A stretch of 64,000 nucleotides of DNA. Origin: JAAXKN01 sp036261625 (GTDB lineage Bacteria > Bacteroidota > Ignavibacteria > Ignavibacteriales > SURF-24). The notes under the pieces were generated by a model. The model was not told where the DNA came from and searched no databases. It saw only the letters and a program-made list of their open reading frames with translations. Positions within the stretch are counted from its first letter, which is position 1. Each line of letters begins with the position of its first letter. Both the position numbers and the translations under genes were made by a program. Shown here in pieces: positions 40,701 through 47,793 of this stretch. The DNA lies in the NCBI GenBank assembly GCA_036261625.1, contig DATAKL010000058.1, positions 62,001 through 126,000 of the forward strand. Direction: 5' to 3'.

Positions 40701-42903
40701 GGCAATTTCAGGCTTTAATGAGGGACAGAAGGCCTTAATGGAACACTGCCGCCTCAGGCTTTACGCGGTAAGATACAAGAAAAAGATTTACCAGGATGGG
40801 CAGTTTATAGGCATTGAGTTTGATAAGAACCGCATGGAAAGCGATGTTAAAGAAGGGCTGGTAAATGAAAAGTACCTGGACCAGACGGAAAATTATTTCA
40901 ATAACGAATACCTCACACGCTACGATGAACTTAATGCGGGGAGAGACCCTGGCAAAACACCGATCGACGATACATATTTTGCAATTCAGTCCGACATGAT
41001 CAAGATTGCAAGCGACCTTGAGTGGTATAAGGAGGCCCAGGAGCCGAGGAAGGATAAGCAGGGGAATTTAATTCCGGATATTAGATTCGGGAAGAAAATT
41101 GACGACGGTTTTGTTTCCAGGCACAACAACATAGAGAAGCTAAGGCAGTTAACGGAAGACGTAGCCTCTATATACCATTCAGGGGGCAAGCAGATCATTT
41201 TTGCCATAAACACCAACCTACACGAAAACCTGAGAAGAAGTTTTATAGAGTCCGGCATAAAGCCGGAGGAAATAGCCATAGTTAACGGCAAAACCATGAA
41301 AGGCAGCGCGGCCCGTGTGGCAGTATCGAAGGCTTATAATGAAGGGCAATATAAGGTTATTATAGGCAATTACAGCACGATGGGCGAGGGGCTGAACTTC
41401 AACAAAATGACCTCGGATATTCATCACCTTCAGCCAGCCTGGAACCAGCTGCAGATAGAGCAGGGGAACGGGCGCGGCATCAGGCAGGGAAACGACCTGG
41501 ATTTTGTAAACACCCATTATTACCTGACAAAGGGCTCTGTTGATACATTCATGCACGACAAGATTATTTCCAAAAAGAATATGGTTGAAGATTTTATGAA
41601 AGGGGTATCGGACCAGTGGGACGACGAAGTGAAAATGGATGATGATGAAATGATGATAGCCCTGGCGGAAAATCCGGAAGAGGCAAAGAGGATATTAAAG
41701 GCCCGGGAAGGGAAGTTAAACAAGCTGAAGGAAGAAAAAGACCGGGTGAGGAATTTCAGCCAGTTGGACCAGCTCTATACCATAAAAAACCAGATGGCAA
41801 AGATTGACGACAGGGAATCTAAAAGGTTCCAGAGCCTTCAGCAGGAGTACGAATCGTTAAAGAACAGGCTCAACAACGCCGAAAAGTTTGACTTTAAGAA
41901 CATGCTGGACCTCAATGAAAAGCCGGTCATAATCCCGGGAAAGAACGCTGTAATCCCGGTGGGATCAATAGTAAACTGGGGAAACAGCGAAGACGACATG
42001 CATTATGCGGTAATTGAAGGCTACAGTCCTTCCACGGGTAAAATTAGGACAACAACATTCTACCAAAGCAACAAGCCCGAAACAATAATAATGGATTACA
42101 AGAACGTGGCGCAGTACTACGGCAGCCTTATGACAAAAGCGGACATAGACAAGCCGGGTATGTATAAAGAACTCTTAAAAGAAGGGGCCGGTGCAGGAAT
42201 AATTTACAGAATTCCCAAAGACATTCTGGAAATGCACCGCAATGATGTGCTTAGCGCCATGCAGCATAAAAACATACCCACCATGTACAGGACTATGGAC
42301 GGAAATATAAAAATTGACGATTACTCCCAGGCAATAGGTGATATAACGAAAGATGGGGGTAAAATCATATTCCCACAGGAAGAGATCCAGTTCCCAAAGA
42401 TGCTTCTGGACTACATTAAAATGGAAAAGGAGAGAAATCACAGAAACCGTTATCATGGAACGACGAATGAAGGCGAATACATGGCAAGGGCATTATACGG
42501 CTACGGTGAGTGGGAGCAGGAGTTGAAGAAAGATGTAAGGAGGATGAAGGGAGAGGCTGCAGAAAGTACTATCCACCTGCCCAAATCGGGGCCAGCTCTA
42601 CTTAAAAAACTAAATGAACTGGAAGAAGCCGGGCACATGAACGAATACACAAAGAAAGACATATTGAAAAACCTGAAATCGGATTATGGCTATAAAAAAA
42701 GAAATGCGATGAGCAGTTACGCCTACTCGTTAAGGGAAGAATTTCAGGCCAAGTACGGGCTTAAAATTGAAGGGCACCGGCTTATAAATAAGGTTGAAGT
42801 AACCCCTGAGATGCTGGATCATGCAAGGGCCATAGACGATATTTATGACGGATATACGAGTCTTGAAAAAATATTAACAGGAGAGGCGGAAAATGACGAT
42901 TGA
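34795..42903 (+). CDS. Giant polyvalent protein: pyrophosphatase-like, ART-like, DNA methyltransferase and SNF2-type helicase, with intein
   Basis: 2702 aa precursor. Order: inorganic-pyrophosphatase-like domain (about 30-180, with YDYGYIERPDNMGADGDKVD); ADP-ribosyltransferase-like segment (about 325-425, with YHGLASEDDY and GVFTADKDEAREYG); adenine-methyltransferase-like domain (motif I LEPSAGTGNF ending N533; catalytic-type motif N591-C-P-F594); SNF2-type helicase with P-loop GLGK1303/T1656, D1815-E-A-H1818, LT1866ATP and GNGR2227GIR2230QG. Residues 1304-1655 are a class 3 intein within the P-loop. The methyltransferase-plus-helicase layout recalls DarB-type antirestriction proteins ejected with phage DNA. 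Protection of entering DNA is the likely role. N-C-P-F instead of N-P-P-Y/F questions methylase activity. Confidence 0.82.
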   Translation: MNMLTAEEKKKVEEGKSVENLDDKMKEEKTFKLQGHTEFQGLKIAVENKKGSTREGVDDDGTPWQTEMFYDYGYIERPDNMGADGDKVDCFIGPDKESMKVFIVHQQNPVTENKDEKGNPIYDYDEDKVMLGFDSLEWARDAYLAHYDDQKFLDSITEMSMEEFKKKLKTRKGKMIKAFSRMFQFLKAKGVNFPAQASLFSDIPVIEGQTVIKDGKTYEYRTSKKNPLVKRLFRKEEPDLFQQKEETTPGTKDTPNTPEVKPETKKKPKIKIGNATFDLFAQDKEEDKTKDKKEETQQQNKPEPELGEHLKAALNKEIQKFDTVEEFLKAVDYHGLASEDDYESVLKNGFNEANEGVFTADKDEAREYGNVIPVLIKKGAENLEESLDGEEVINGTSYRAGDVIPLPKKYLDKESLIELYNKVHAAPKETTDPSAEDIETAAEKVKGIKTRQDINKKVKDLLASKTDEEMTAEDIQLLAKYSGRGGLGGDSLDDISLNEFYTREIEIGFMWEALQKLGFKGGRVLEPSAGTGNFIRLSPADTIVTGIEIDPTSARVAKILYQHRHDIRPPQSFEEFNRISEGGDFDAVIGNCPFGQRGASLVHDPEKKDISKHEQYFVDRGIDALKPDGIMGMIVPTGVMDNQWNSWRLEVNKKAEFLGAIRLPDGAFKHANAAVTTDIVFFRKRPEEVIDHLQEFKSGEMGKLYDEMILDADFVSGKYFENNPAYALGTKTRGQFESQTVWKGEVTKEALDAVGSMLKDYPDDYSSLGIDIKPIEAQELHPGDIKVINGRSYRLNENHRWERVEDETKAELEVPDEIKEKLGVNNYAEFDALRQDTARVVELSRDQIKLLEKPYLDMELEKHTVQGDYKNEMLKRAVIIGLEIKDFRQALFDGKLSTTEAQIKAEKISGLLENFKKEYGHPIHNARLDKYFKRSDEKPLVYVAGAFDDKGSQAQIFSDPAAYYKVYNTNLEVGTLDDKDLDSIVSYFFENHISADLEGIKNTYTGDEDVERVLLTSDDIFIDENGNYAPANEICMGEVYEKIDNWERMKAEAENRLQKEDTPEEGKEKLVLRARKLEGQIYELKRRAGTKELQYMPVEISDAGKLFPIEHLNTFLQAQLGTEFVDEIIFDKKTGLFSFKDETLRMIYTLYVDKKDNEKEEKKQLDEGLKSYFNNDSNPIMLIALNKVNGVALPAVRKEQEVRKIEKVNGFDQIFREFIVNVDDIGQITDNYNRTYNNYIQKKYDDRPIEGLSKFDYEKGIRQDAEGNWINARNKAGAHTWATVRRLYEQGKGMIAHGVGLGKAQPLDALILTPKGYVKMGDVYIGQEIINSEGGVSRITGIYPQGELDAYEVKFTDGSKVVCNDEHLWAVRTEHEQARKKPFRVLPLKEIMLNIYRNNDGTHLHYRIPMIQPIQFQKQDVKLDPYLMGLILGDGGITNSVHINIHEKDEDTIEYCKKIAEKYHTSFNKKLRDSTGYSFARTIANGNNEIMDILRYYGLMGHKAEDKFIPKEYLINDIETRLAVLQGLIDTDGYISKDGMTIQFYTVSAQLKEDVKFIIQSFGGIVKEHCKQGKYRNGDELKLCQKVYILTISLPPQFEPVRCKRKLSRYIPKKKYLPNRLIKSVKKIGKAQMQCIMVDSPDHLYATNDIVLTHNTLEGILLCLLSKETGRSKKPLIVTPKSVLLNWAEEIRKWTKDVNFLVVGYTEKMVDGEKKWVEDSKEEKEFKLQRVANEDFDMVLISRDTFTSIDFSPETKDNMMKELAGKFFNLPEHASKKVKKKFDTLMANLAKTMTNANALEGIYLDNLGIDMVIRDEAHDIKNMLVPMEEEIAGISGKNMTQRALHHFFASKIIRGQNGEKGIYSLTATPISNSPLEVFNMMLPFAEKELEDLGVKNMDEFINKFAITEVVPTADPDGRIIEKAKFAGWKSPEVLRKIFFRFTDYMTKDDLSPEESKSAGIKFPKERPNKAISGFNEGQKALMEHCRLRLYAVRYKKKIYQDGQFIGIEFDKNRMESDVKEGLVNEKYLDQTENYFNNEYLTRYDELNAGRDPGKTPIDDTYFAIQSDMIKIASDLEWYKEAQEPRKDKQGNLIPDIRFGKKIDDGFVSRHNNIEKLRQLTEDVASIYHSGGKQIIFAINTNLHENLRRSFIESGIKPEEIAIVNGKTMKGSAARVAVSKAYNEGQYKVIIGNYSTMGEGLNFNKMTSDIHHLQPAWNQLQIEQGNGRGIRQGNDLDFVNTHYYLTKGSVDTFMHDKIISKKNMVEDFMKGVSDQWDDEVKMDDDEMMIALAENPEEAKRILKAREGKLNKLKEEKDRVRNFSQLDQLYTIKNQMAKIDDRESKRFQSLQQEYESLKNRLNNAEKFDFKNMLDLNEKPVIIPGKNAVIPVGSIVNWGNSEDDMHYAVIEGYSPSTGKIRTTTFYQSNKPETIIMDYKNVAQYYGSLMTKADIDKPGMYKELLKEGAGAGIIYRIPKDILEMHRNDVLSAMQHKNIPTMYRTMDGNIKIDDYSQAIGDITKDGGKIIFPQEEIQFPKMLLDYIKMEKERNHRNRYHGTTNEGEYMARALYGYGEWEQELKKDVRRMKGEAAESTIHLPKSGPALLKKLNELEEAGHMNEYTKKDILKNLKSDYGYKKRNAMSSYAYSLREEFQAKYGLKIEGHRLINKVEVTPEMLDHARAIDDIYDGYTSLEKILTGEAENDD
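38704..39759 (+). other. Class 3 intein with LAGLIDADG endonuclease, in the helicase P-loop
   Basis: 352 aa, host residues 1304-1655. It begins with Ala (AQPLDALILTPKG), not Cys/Ser, and ends THN before +1 Thr. The triad that defines class 3 inteins is visible: Trp1369 (EHLW, block B), Cys1635 (MQCIMV, block F:4) and Thr1653 (LTHN, block G:5). Endonuclease motifs: LMGLILGDGG (about 1428-1436) and LQGLIDTDG (about 1525-1533). It splits GLGK|T, so the helicase can bind ATP normally only after splicing. The intein is more AT-rich than the flanking gene, consistent with invasion. Confidence 0.88.
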
Positions 42904-43267
42904 CGAGAAGATTAAAAACCTGCTTAACCTTTGGATTGCAACGGATAACGGGCAGGAGCTTTACAGATTTACAGGTCCTTACTGGGAAGTTCTTTACCCA
43001 CTGATGGAACAGCACGCCCCAAAGGAACTCGGACAGTATGAAAACATTGCCGGCCCTTTTGAGGTATTTAATGAAGATATAAAGAAGAAGTATGAAAGCG
43101 GAAATGAGGATACTGACTTCAGGAACACAATAAACTACATGAATGGCCGCCTTTATTCTACATCGAGCACCGATGTACACCTGATCGATATGGGCTACGA
43201 CAACATTATCGCATATCTGCCCAATCAGGAGATTGACCAAAAGGGATACTGGGGACGTGAAAATTAG
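42893..43267 (+). CDS. Hypothetical protein
   Basis: 124 aa, overlapping the end of the giant gene by 11 bases. Helical N-terminus and acidic, aromatic content. It may be a partner of the giant protein, judged by coupling only. No family is recognised. Confidence 0.5.
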   Translation: MTIDEKIKNLLNLWIATDNGQELYRFTGPYWEVLYPLMEQHAPKELGQYENIAGPFEVFNEDIKKKYESGNEDTDFRNTINYMNGRLYSTSSTDVHLIDMGYDNIIAYLPNQEIDQKGYWGREN

Positions 43268-43577
43268 CAACATATCCAAACTTGACAACACAGACCGCGA
43301 AGAGCTGGAAAAACTCTTCCAGGACCTGGCCGCAAAGATCGGACACGATTCAGTGCGTGACCTGTATAAGATTCACAGAATCATCCGAAACCGGTTCTCA
43401 ATAAAGCATTTCCCCGTGTTCCTGCTTTACAAGATAAGTATGTTCGGGATACTTGATAAAGACGAATACTCACAGATGCATAACAAGGATCTGGCTAAAA
43501 GTGAAGGTGTATGCATCAAGACAGTTTACAACCTGAAGAACGAGTACTGGGAAAAGAAAAAGAGGAAGAAAAAGTAA
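43257..43577 (+). CDS. Small protein with C-terminal HTH-like basic end
   Basis: 106 aa from a GTG at 43257; an in-frame TTG at 43233 is an alternative. The C-terminal part (MHNKDLAKSEGVCIKTVYNLKN) looks like a helix-turn-helix, followed by a Lys/Arg cluster (KKKRKKK). DNA binding is likely. The role is unknown. Confidence 0.5.
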   Translation: MKISNISKLDNTDREELEKLFQDLAAKIGHDSVRDLYKIHRIIRNRFSIKHFPVFLLYKISMFGILDKDEYSQMHNKDLAKSEGVCIKTVYNLKNEYWEKKKRKKK

Positions 43578-43578
43578 C

Positions 43579-43965
43579 ATGGCCGGAACTTACGCGGAAA
43601 GAATAGCAGCTGCACTCATTAACTGCGGCTTCCGTTTCCAGAAGGAATATGAGTTCCTGAAGAAAAGGAAGTACAGGTTTGATTTCCTGATCCTGGGTTT
43701 TAAGGGGCGGGACCTCCTAAAAGAAGGGATAAGAATTGCGGTTGAGTACGAGGGAGGCATCGTTGAGAAGGGAAGGCACATGAGGCCCAAGGGCTACAAC
43801 AGCGATTGCCAGAAATACAATCTGGCCGCACTGAACGGCTATCTTATGCTGAGGTACACGGCCAGGACCATCGGCAGAAATAACGGGGAGTACCTGGTAC
43901 CCGCGCAAATTGAACAGCTAATTCAGCAGATTGACGAAAAATTTAAGAAAGAGGTGCACAGATGA
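43579..43965 (+). CDS. PD-(D/E)XK-like endonuclease
   Basis: 128 aa. The core KYRFDFLIL ... IRIAVEYEGG has an Asp followed about 20 residues later by E-x-E. The loop GRHMRPKGYNSDCQKYNLAAL is typical of small phage Holliday-junction or VRR-type nucleases of this fold. The substrate is unknown; a DNA-processing role in the head-packaging region is plausible. ATGA overlap with the next gene. Confidence 0.6.
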   Translation: MAGTYAERIAAALINCGFRFQKEYEFLKKRKYRFDFLILGFKGRDLLKEGIRIAVEYEGGIVEKGRHMRPKGYNSDCQKYNLAALNGYLMLRYTARTIGRNNGEYLVPAQIEQLIQQIDEKFKKEVHR

Positions 43966-44504
43966 AGGCTTTTTATATAGCATTACTTTTTATTGTTGCA
44001 GCTGTAATATTTTTCTTAACGCGCGAGCTTTACCGCCCCGAACCCGAGAAAATACCTGTTCCCATGCCGCCAAAAATTGAATATATTACAAAAGAGATCC
44101 CGGTACCGAAACCTTACATAGTAAAAGGGGACGTTGATACGGTTTGGCTTCCTGCAGATGATTCATTATTAGCAGGCGTAAAGGACAGTCTGGAAAATAG
44201 CCCCGACAGTCTGAAGCATGAAAAGAAGGCGGTTGTAGCTAAGGATTCACTTCAGATAATTGCGGATAAAGACACTTTGGCTCTCAAGACTGAGTACTAT
44301 TTCCCACCTATTAACCGATTCCGCCACACGGTTACGAGCTATAAGAAAACAACGGAAAAGATAACGGAATATGTACCGGTAGAAACTATGCCGCAGGGAT
44401 GGAAAAGAATTAGGCCAGGTGTAGGGATAGGGGCAGCTATTGACACTCAGGAGTGGAAACTCAGGCCGACCAATATTGTAATCGGGTTATTTTATTTCTT
44501 TTAA
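43962..44504 (+). CDS. Membrane-anchored envelope protein, spanin-like or DUF6808-like
   Basis: 180 aa. Residues 4-20 (FYIALLFIVAAVIFFLT) are a membrane helix; a Pro-rich periplasmic stretch (PVPMPPKIEYITKEIPVPKP) and a beta-rich end follow, terminating in Phe (VIGLFYFF), as in outer-membrane beta strands. A similar layout occurs in small proteins of Bacteroidota phages. A lysis or envelope role is inference. The last gene before the convergent island. Confidence 0.45.
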   Translation: MKAFYIALLFIVAAVIFFLTRELYRPEPEKIPVPMPPKIEYITKEIPVPKPYIVKGDVDTVWLPADDSLLAGVKDSLENSPDSLKHEKKAVVAKDSLQIIADKDTLALKTEYYFPPINRFRHTVTSYKKTTEKITEYVPVETMPQGWKRIRPGVGIGAAIDTQEWKLRPTNIVIGLFYFF

Positions 44505-44538
44505 CCCATCCTGCCGCTTGGAGGAAGGAGATCGGCAA

Positions 44539-44563
44539 ACGGCAGTCTGTAAGTGGCTGCCGT
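44539..44563. terminator. Hairpin between convergent transcripts
   Basis: ACGGCAG (44539-44545) pairs with CTGCCGT (44557-44563) around 11 bases. It lies between the forward gene ending at 44504 and the reverse gene ending at 44587, so it can serve both strands. No strong T-tract is present on either side. Confidence 0.45.
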
Positions 44564-44586
44564 ATTCTGCTTATTGCAACTGAGAA

Positions 44587-44985
44587 TTATAATGCGGAAT
44601 CTATGTTTAAGTCGTCGGAGATAACCTTTACCGAATGTCCATAATATCCATTGTGTCCGTTATAAACGGCAAATTGCAGAGTGCCTTTACTGGTTTCAAT
44701 ATTAACGAATATTACGCCTCCTTCATCTAAAAAGGCCGGTACTTTTACCGTTTTCAAGGCTGTATTGGTTTCGGTTAACTTGTATAGCTCAGCTCCTATA
44801 AAATCCGTGAAGTCATCTTCGCTTGCCAGATAGCCCCAGCTTTCGCAGCAATTCTGATCGTTTTCTATGAGAATTTTAATTCTTTGTCTGTCTGTAATGA
44901 TTTCATACCCATCATAAGTTTTCCAATCATTATTTTCGCCCTCGACGTTAAGCAGTTCGTGAATTTCTAAAATATTCTCCTTCAT
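44587..44985 (-). CDS. DUF7448-like phage protein
   Basis: 132 aa. IENDQNCCESWGYLASEDD and FTDFIGAELYKLTE, then GGVIFVNIETSKGTLQF and the His/Tyr-rich NGHNGYYGH, resemble a conserved phage family (DUF7448 type) of unknown function. The last gene of the reverse-strand island; AGGAGA precedes its start. Confidence 0.55.
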   Translation of the reverse strand: MKENILEIHELLNVEGENNDWKTYDGYEIITDRQRIKILIENDQNCCESWGYLASEDDFTDFIGAELYKLTETNTALKTVKVPAFLDEGGVIFVNIETSKGTLQFAVYNGHNGYYGHSVKVISDDLNIDSAL

Positions 44986-45003
44986 TATAGTTCTCCTTTT
45001 TTA

Positions 45004-45960
45004 TTATAAACTTCCTCCGCCGGAACCGAAAGCGCCAGCAGGCAAAATCCATTTATTTGTACTGACCTCGGAATCATATTCAGAAAGGGCTAATTTAACA
45101 TACTGCCTGTTTTCCGGCAATAATAAAGTTTTCCCTTTTTGTACAAGGCTGAGCAGGGGGAATTTATTATCTATTGTATGACTGAATTCCTTTTCAAGCT
45201 CTGAAAGCTCATGGATAGAGCTGGGGTCCACGTCCTGAAGGGTGCGCCAGTGGTTAGGGCTATAGAACACACAGCGCATGCAGGACACTCTGGGGAAACC
45301 GAGATAGTAGGCCGGGTGAGGGACAATGCCGTACTTTTCAATAATATCCCACACCTTTGATTCCTTCCAGTCAATAACCGGCCTGAAGGAGTGGACCAGG
45401 CGCAGTTTATTATTTGACGGGTGCAGTTCATATTCATTATACCTTGCTCTCTGGGGACTTTCCTCCCGTCTTTCACCGGTAACAAACAAGAACTTACCTT
45501 CCTTGAAACGGTTTGAGATCACCTTACGGGCCACGTCTATTTTGAGATAAGCGCTGCACCACCGGGTTTTGAGGTCCGCCGTTTTCGCAGGAAATTTTTT
45601 CCTGGTAGACAACTTCCCTTTAGTAGTAGGGAGGCGGATAATATTATTATCCACCTCATAGTAACAGTCATTAGTAAGGGCGTTCTCCCGTGTCATTTCG
45701 CCGTACATGCCAAAGGCGCGCCACTGGTAGCTGAGGGAGAGGCCCAGATGCCGGGCCACCTTCTGAACATACCCGTCGGTACATTTCCAATCATAGAACT
45801 GCCTGAAAGAATTGTGTCTGCCGTCTACTGCCTGATGCCACAGCTCCATCCTGCTTTTGTCTATGCCCTGATCTAAAAAGTAAAGTATGCAGGCAAGAGA
45901 ATCCTTTCCGCCGGAGGTTGAAATTATAATCTTATCGTATTTATCAAAATCAAGCAGCAT
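45004..45960 (-). CDS. PAPS-reductase/ATP-sulfurylase-like PP-loop protein
   Basis: 318 aa. The PP-loop S14-T-S-G-G-K-D-S21 for adenylyl activation lies at the N-terminus; later elements are WCSAYLKIDVARK, TGERREES, the RPVIDWKES segment and CMRCVFYSPNHW. These are typical of phage PAPS-reductase-like proteins. Related PP-loop enzymes act in sulfur assimilation, tRNA or DNA sulfur modification (DndC-like). No other Dnd gene is present here, so DNA phosphorothioation is not supported. A Gly-rich tail (GAFGSGGG) ends it. Confidence 0.7.
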   Translation of the reverse strand: MLLDFDKYDKIIISTSGGKDSLACILYFLDQGIDKSRMELWHQAVDGRHNSFRQFYDWKCTDGYVQKVARHLGLSLSYQWRAFGMYGEMTRENALTNDCYYEVDNNIIRLPTTKGKLSTRKKFPAKTADLKTRWCSAYLKIDVARKVISNRFKEGKFLFVTGERREESPQRARYNEYELHPSNNKLRLVHSFRPVIDWKESKVWDIIEKYGIVPHPAYYLGFPRVSCMRCVFYSPNHWRTLQDVDPSSIHELSELEKEFSHTIDNKFPLLSLVQKGKTLLLPENRQYVKLALSEYDSEVSTNKWILPAGAFGSGGGSL

Positions 45961-45974
45961 AACTAATAAACCCC

Positions 45975-46235
45975 TTACTTAGGTAATATTTTAATCAAAT
46001 CAATCTGCAGGTGAGTTTTAGCACATTCGAGACAGTAGCGGTCCCCTGACCGGAAAACAGGACTTTCCCAGTAGCACTCCACATATTTATCGCCAGCGTG
46101 GATAGTTCCAAGACAATTTTTTGAAGCCCCGGCAAGGTGCTGCTTTTCGGGACGTTGATCTCCTTTCCAGCGAAAGCCCCTGCACTCATAATCCTTTCTG
46201 GCAGTTCTGAGGAATAAGCCATCCGCTATTTGCAT
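45975..46235 (-). CDS. Small cysteine-containing protein
   Basis: 86 aa from the ATG at 46235 on the reverse strand, with GGAGG upstream; a longer in-frame start at 46319 would overlap the previous gene. KDYECRGFRW, SKNCLG, VECYW and RYCLECAK give possible zinc ligands. The function is unknown; the arrangement is frequent in small phage proteins. Confidence 0.5.
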   Translation of the reverse strand: MQIADGLFLRTARKDYECRGFRWKGDQRPEKQHLAGASKNCLGTIHAGDKYVECYWESPVFRSGDRYCLECAKTHLQIDLIKILPK

Positions 46236-46248
46236 TTTAAGCCTCCAA

Positions 46249-46464
46249 TTAGTTAACAGGTTCAAAATGAAAATCCCAGCCCGACCATGCCCTGTAAAAA
46301 CGCAGTTTGACCGCTTCAAGTTCCGGATTCCATATAGCAGCTTCTCCTATTTTGTCGGTAACAACATGGTCCAGATTTTGCGAAACGTAAAGCTTCTGGC
46401 CGAATACTTCTGCTACCATGTAATGCGTGGGCGGAAATGCTTTTAATATCTGTTTCTTAGTCAT
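46249..46464 (-). CDS. Small hypothetical protein
   Basis: 71 aa with GGGAGA before the start. Beta-rich, aromatic (VAEVFGQKLYVSQNLDHV, FYRAWSGWDFHFEP). No family is recognised. Within the reverse-strand island. Confidence 0.45.
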   Translation of the reverse strand: MTKKQILKAFPPTHYMVAEVFGQKLYVSQNLDHVVTDKIGEAAIWNPELEAVKLRFYRAWSGWDFHFEPVN

Positions 46465-46481
46465 TGCCTGTCTCCCTTTTA

Positions 46482-47258
46482 TTATATCAAATCAACTATG
46501 CTTTGTTTAAGAAGATCATCCAGTGATATTATTGAAAAATCCACTTTGCTATAAACCCGGTAAATCGGATTCTGACCCTGAAATTTCCTCCACAAGACCA
46601 TATCTATATCGTGATCGCCTTCGTATTCGAGGCCGTACTCTTCGCAGATCTTGCGCGCAATACCGAGGCGAATGTCGTTTGTTATATGGCGGGAAGTGGA
46701 AACATATTTTGTAGTAGGAAGCTTTTCAAGTTTTCCGTCCTCAGTAATCATTGTTTCACTTGCAGTATAGCGGTAAATATCATCCATACCGTCGAAGTGC
46801 CCGGCCTGATATTTATTTGCAATTGCTTCAACTTGGTCCACGGTGACGCCATTTGTCCAGTTAATGTCCACCGAGTCGCCGCCTGAGAATGACTTGCTTA
46901 TCACCTGAAACTTAACACCCGGGAAAGCTTTCTTGAGTTCAGCGCGGATCAGGCTGGCAACGTGGGCGTGTTCTGACTTCTTGCCTTTATTCTCGGCCTT
47001 CATTCTTTCCTTAAAAGCTATATGGGCAAGCTCACTTTCCTTTGCCTTTTTAATTGCAGCTTCCATTGATTCCTGGGTTCTGTAAAGGTAGTGATGAAAA
47101 GGCTTAGACTGCTTACCCTTCCAGATTGCAAGTTCAAGCTTAGGCTCCGTAACAGTCCAGATTAAAAGACCGTGGAAGGTTTCAGTTTTTAATGTGGGGT
47201 TATTTTTAAGGCCTGACTGATAAAAGGACCTATCAAGTTTCATATCGGGGTAACTCAT
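46482..47258 (-). CDS. LPD29-domain protein
   Basis: 258 aa with AGGGAGA upstream. Residues about 95-160 (HAHVASLIRAELKKAFPG then KFQVISKSFSGGDSVDINW) fit the large polyvalent protein-associated domain LPD29. A shorter paralogue lies immediately upstream at 47364-47600. Flanking segments are lineage-specific. The role of LPD29 is unknown, though it occurs in ejected phage proteins and mobile elements. It has its own operator-like promoter at 47282-47316. Confidence 0.65.
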   Translation of the reverse strand: MSYPDMKLDRSFYQSGLKNNPTLKTETFHGLLIWTVTEPKLELAIWKGKQSKPFHHYLYRTQESMEAAIKKAKESELAHIAFKERMKAENKGKKSEHAHVASLIRAELKKAFPGVKFQVISKSFSGGDSVDINWTNGVTVDQVEAIANKYQAGHFDGMDDIYRYTASETMITEDGKLEKLPTTKYVSTSRHITNDIRLGIARKICEEYGLEYEGDHDIDMVLWRKFQGQNPIYRVYSKVDFSIISLDDLLKQSIVDLI

Positions 47259-47281
47259 TTTTTATCTCCCTTATTTTATCT

Positions 47282-47316
47282 ACTATAAAACTACAAAACT
47301 ACAATGGGAAAGTCAA
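47282..47316 (-). promoter_or_regulatory. Promoter with three tandem 8-bp boxes, upstream of the LPD29 gene
   Basis: On the forward strand ACTATAAA, ACTACAAA and ACTACAAT run in tandem (47282-47305), followed by AGTCAA (47311-47316). Read on the reverse strand this is TTGACT, a 17-base spacer and TAGTTT, with the boxes covering the spacer and -10 area. The same layout occurs at 47965-47998. An operator for the local ribbon-helix-helix protein is inferred. Confidence 0.6.
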
Positions 47317-47347
47317 GAAAAAAATGCATCTTGAAGAATGTTTTTTC

Positions 47348-47365
47348 AAAAAAATGCATTTTTTT
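47348..47365. repeat. Perfect 18-bp A/T-tract palindrome
   Basis: Seven A, TGCA and seven T (47348-47365) form a perfect palindrome overlapping the stop of the 47364-47600 gene; a half copy AAAAAAATGCAT lies nearby at about 47319-47330. It may act as a terminator with a T-tract on the reverse strand or as a bent DNA element between the two LPD29 genes. Confidence 0.45.
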
Positions 47366-47600
47366 ATTGGGGCTTGCAGGCAACATAACGCACCGAGGGG
47401 CTATTGCCTGAAGAATGTTCAAACTTTTTAGTTGCAGCTACAACAGAGGCATAATCGGGCCCGGGACACCAGTAAACGTCCACCTGATCACCCCCGGCAA
47501 AAGAATAGCTTTTAACCTGGAATTTTGTTTCCGGAAATAAGGTCTTTAACTCCTGACGGATAAGACCAGCTACAAGGGCGTGATTGGTTTTAGACTCCAT
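47364..47600 (-). CDS. Short LPD29-type paralogue
   Basis: 78 aa. HALVAGLIRQELKTLFPE, KFQVKSYSFAGGDQVDVYW parallels residues 95-140 of the 46482-47258 product, with about half the positions identical. Only the LPD29 core is kept. This indicates tandem duplication or a stand-alone version of the domain. Confidence 0.6.
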   Translation of the reverse strand: MESKTNHALVAGLIRQELKTLFPETKFQVKSYSFAGGDQVDVYWCPGPDYASVVAATKKFEHSSGNSPSVRYVACKPQ

Positions 47601-47792
47601 TTAACTTTCCTCAGCAAGTGTTTTTAATGCTTTTGTAAGTTCAGACTGAATCCATGCGGCAATTTTTTCATCAGAAGTTTGCTTACCATTCTTAAAAGTA
47701 AATGTCTTTTCATTTACAGAAGTAGGACAGGCAATTACTTCTATTTTTCTTCTTACGCCACCATAAACCTTAACATTGAAATTAGCTATCAT
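47601..47792 (-). CDS. Small hypothetical protein
   Basis: 63 aa; the start lies two bases after the stop of the upstream RHH gene. Beta-rich N-terminus (NFNVKVYGGVRRKIEVIA) and a helical end. No family is recognised. Confidence 0.45.
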   Translation of the reverse strand: MIANFNVKVYGGVRRKIEVIACPTSVNEKTFTFKNGKQTSDEKIAAWIQSELTKALKTLAEES

Positions 47793-47793
47793 T

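Noticed and set aside
43233..43256. TTG 43233 start for the HTH-like gene
   Set aside because: Possible, but the additional residues are poorly protein-like and the overlap longer; GTG 43257 was preferred with low certainty.
45004..45960. DNA phosphorothioation (Dnd/Ssp) system
   Set aside because: Only a PAPS-reductase-like PP-loop protein is present; no cysteine desulfurase or other Dnd/Ssp genes are near it.
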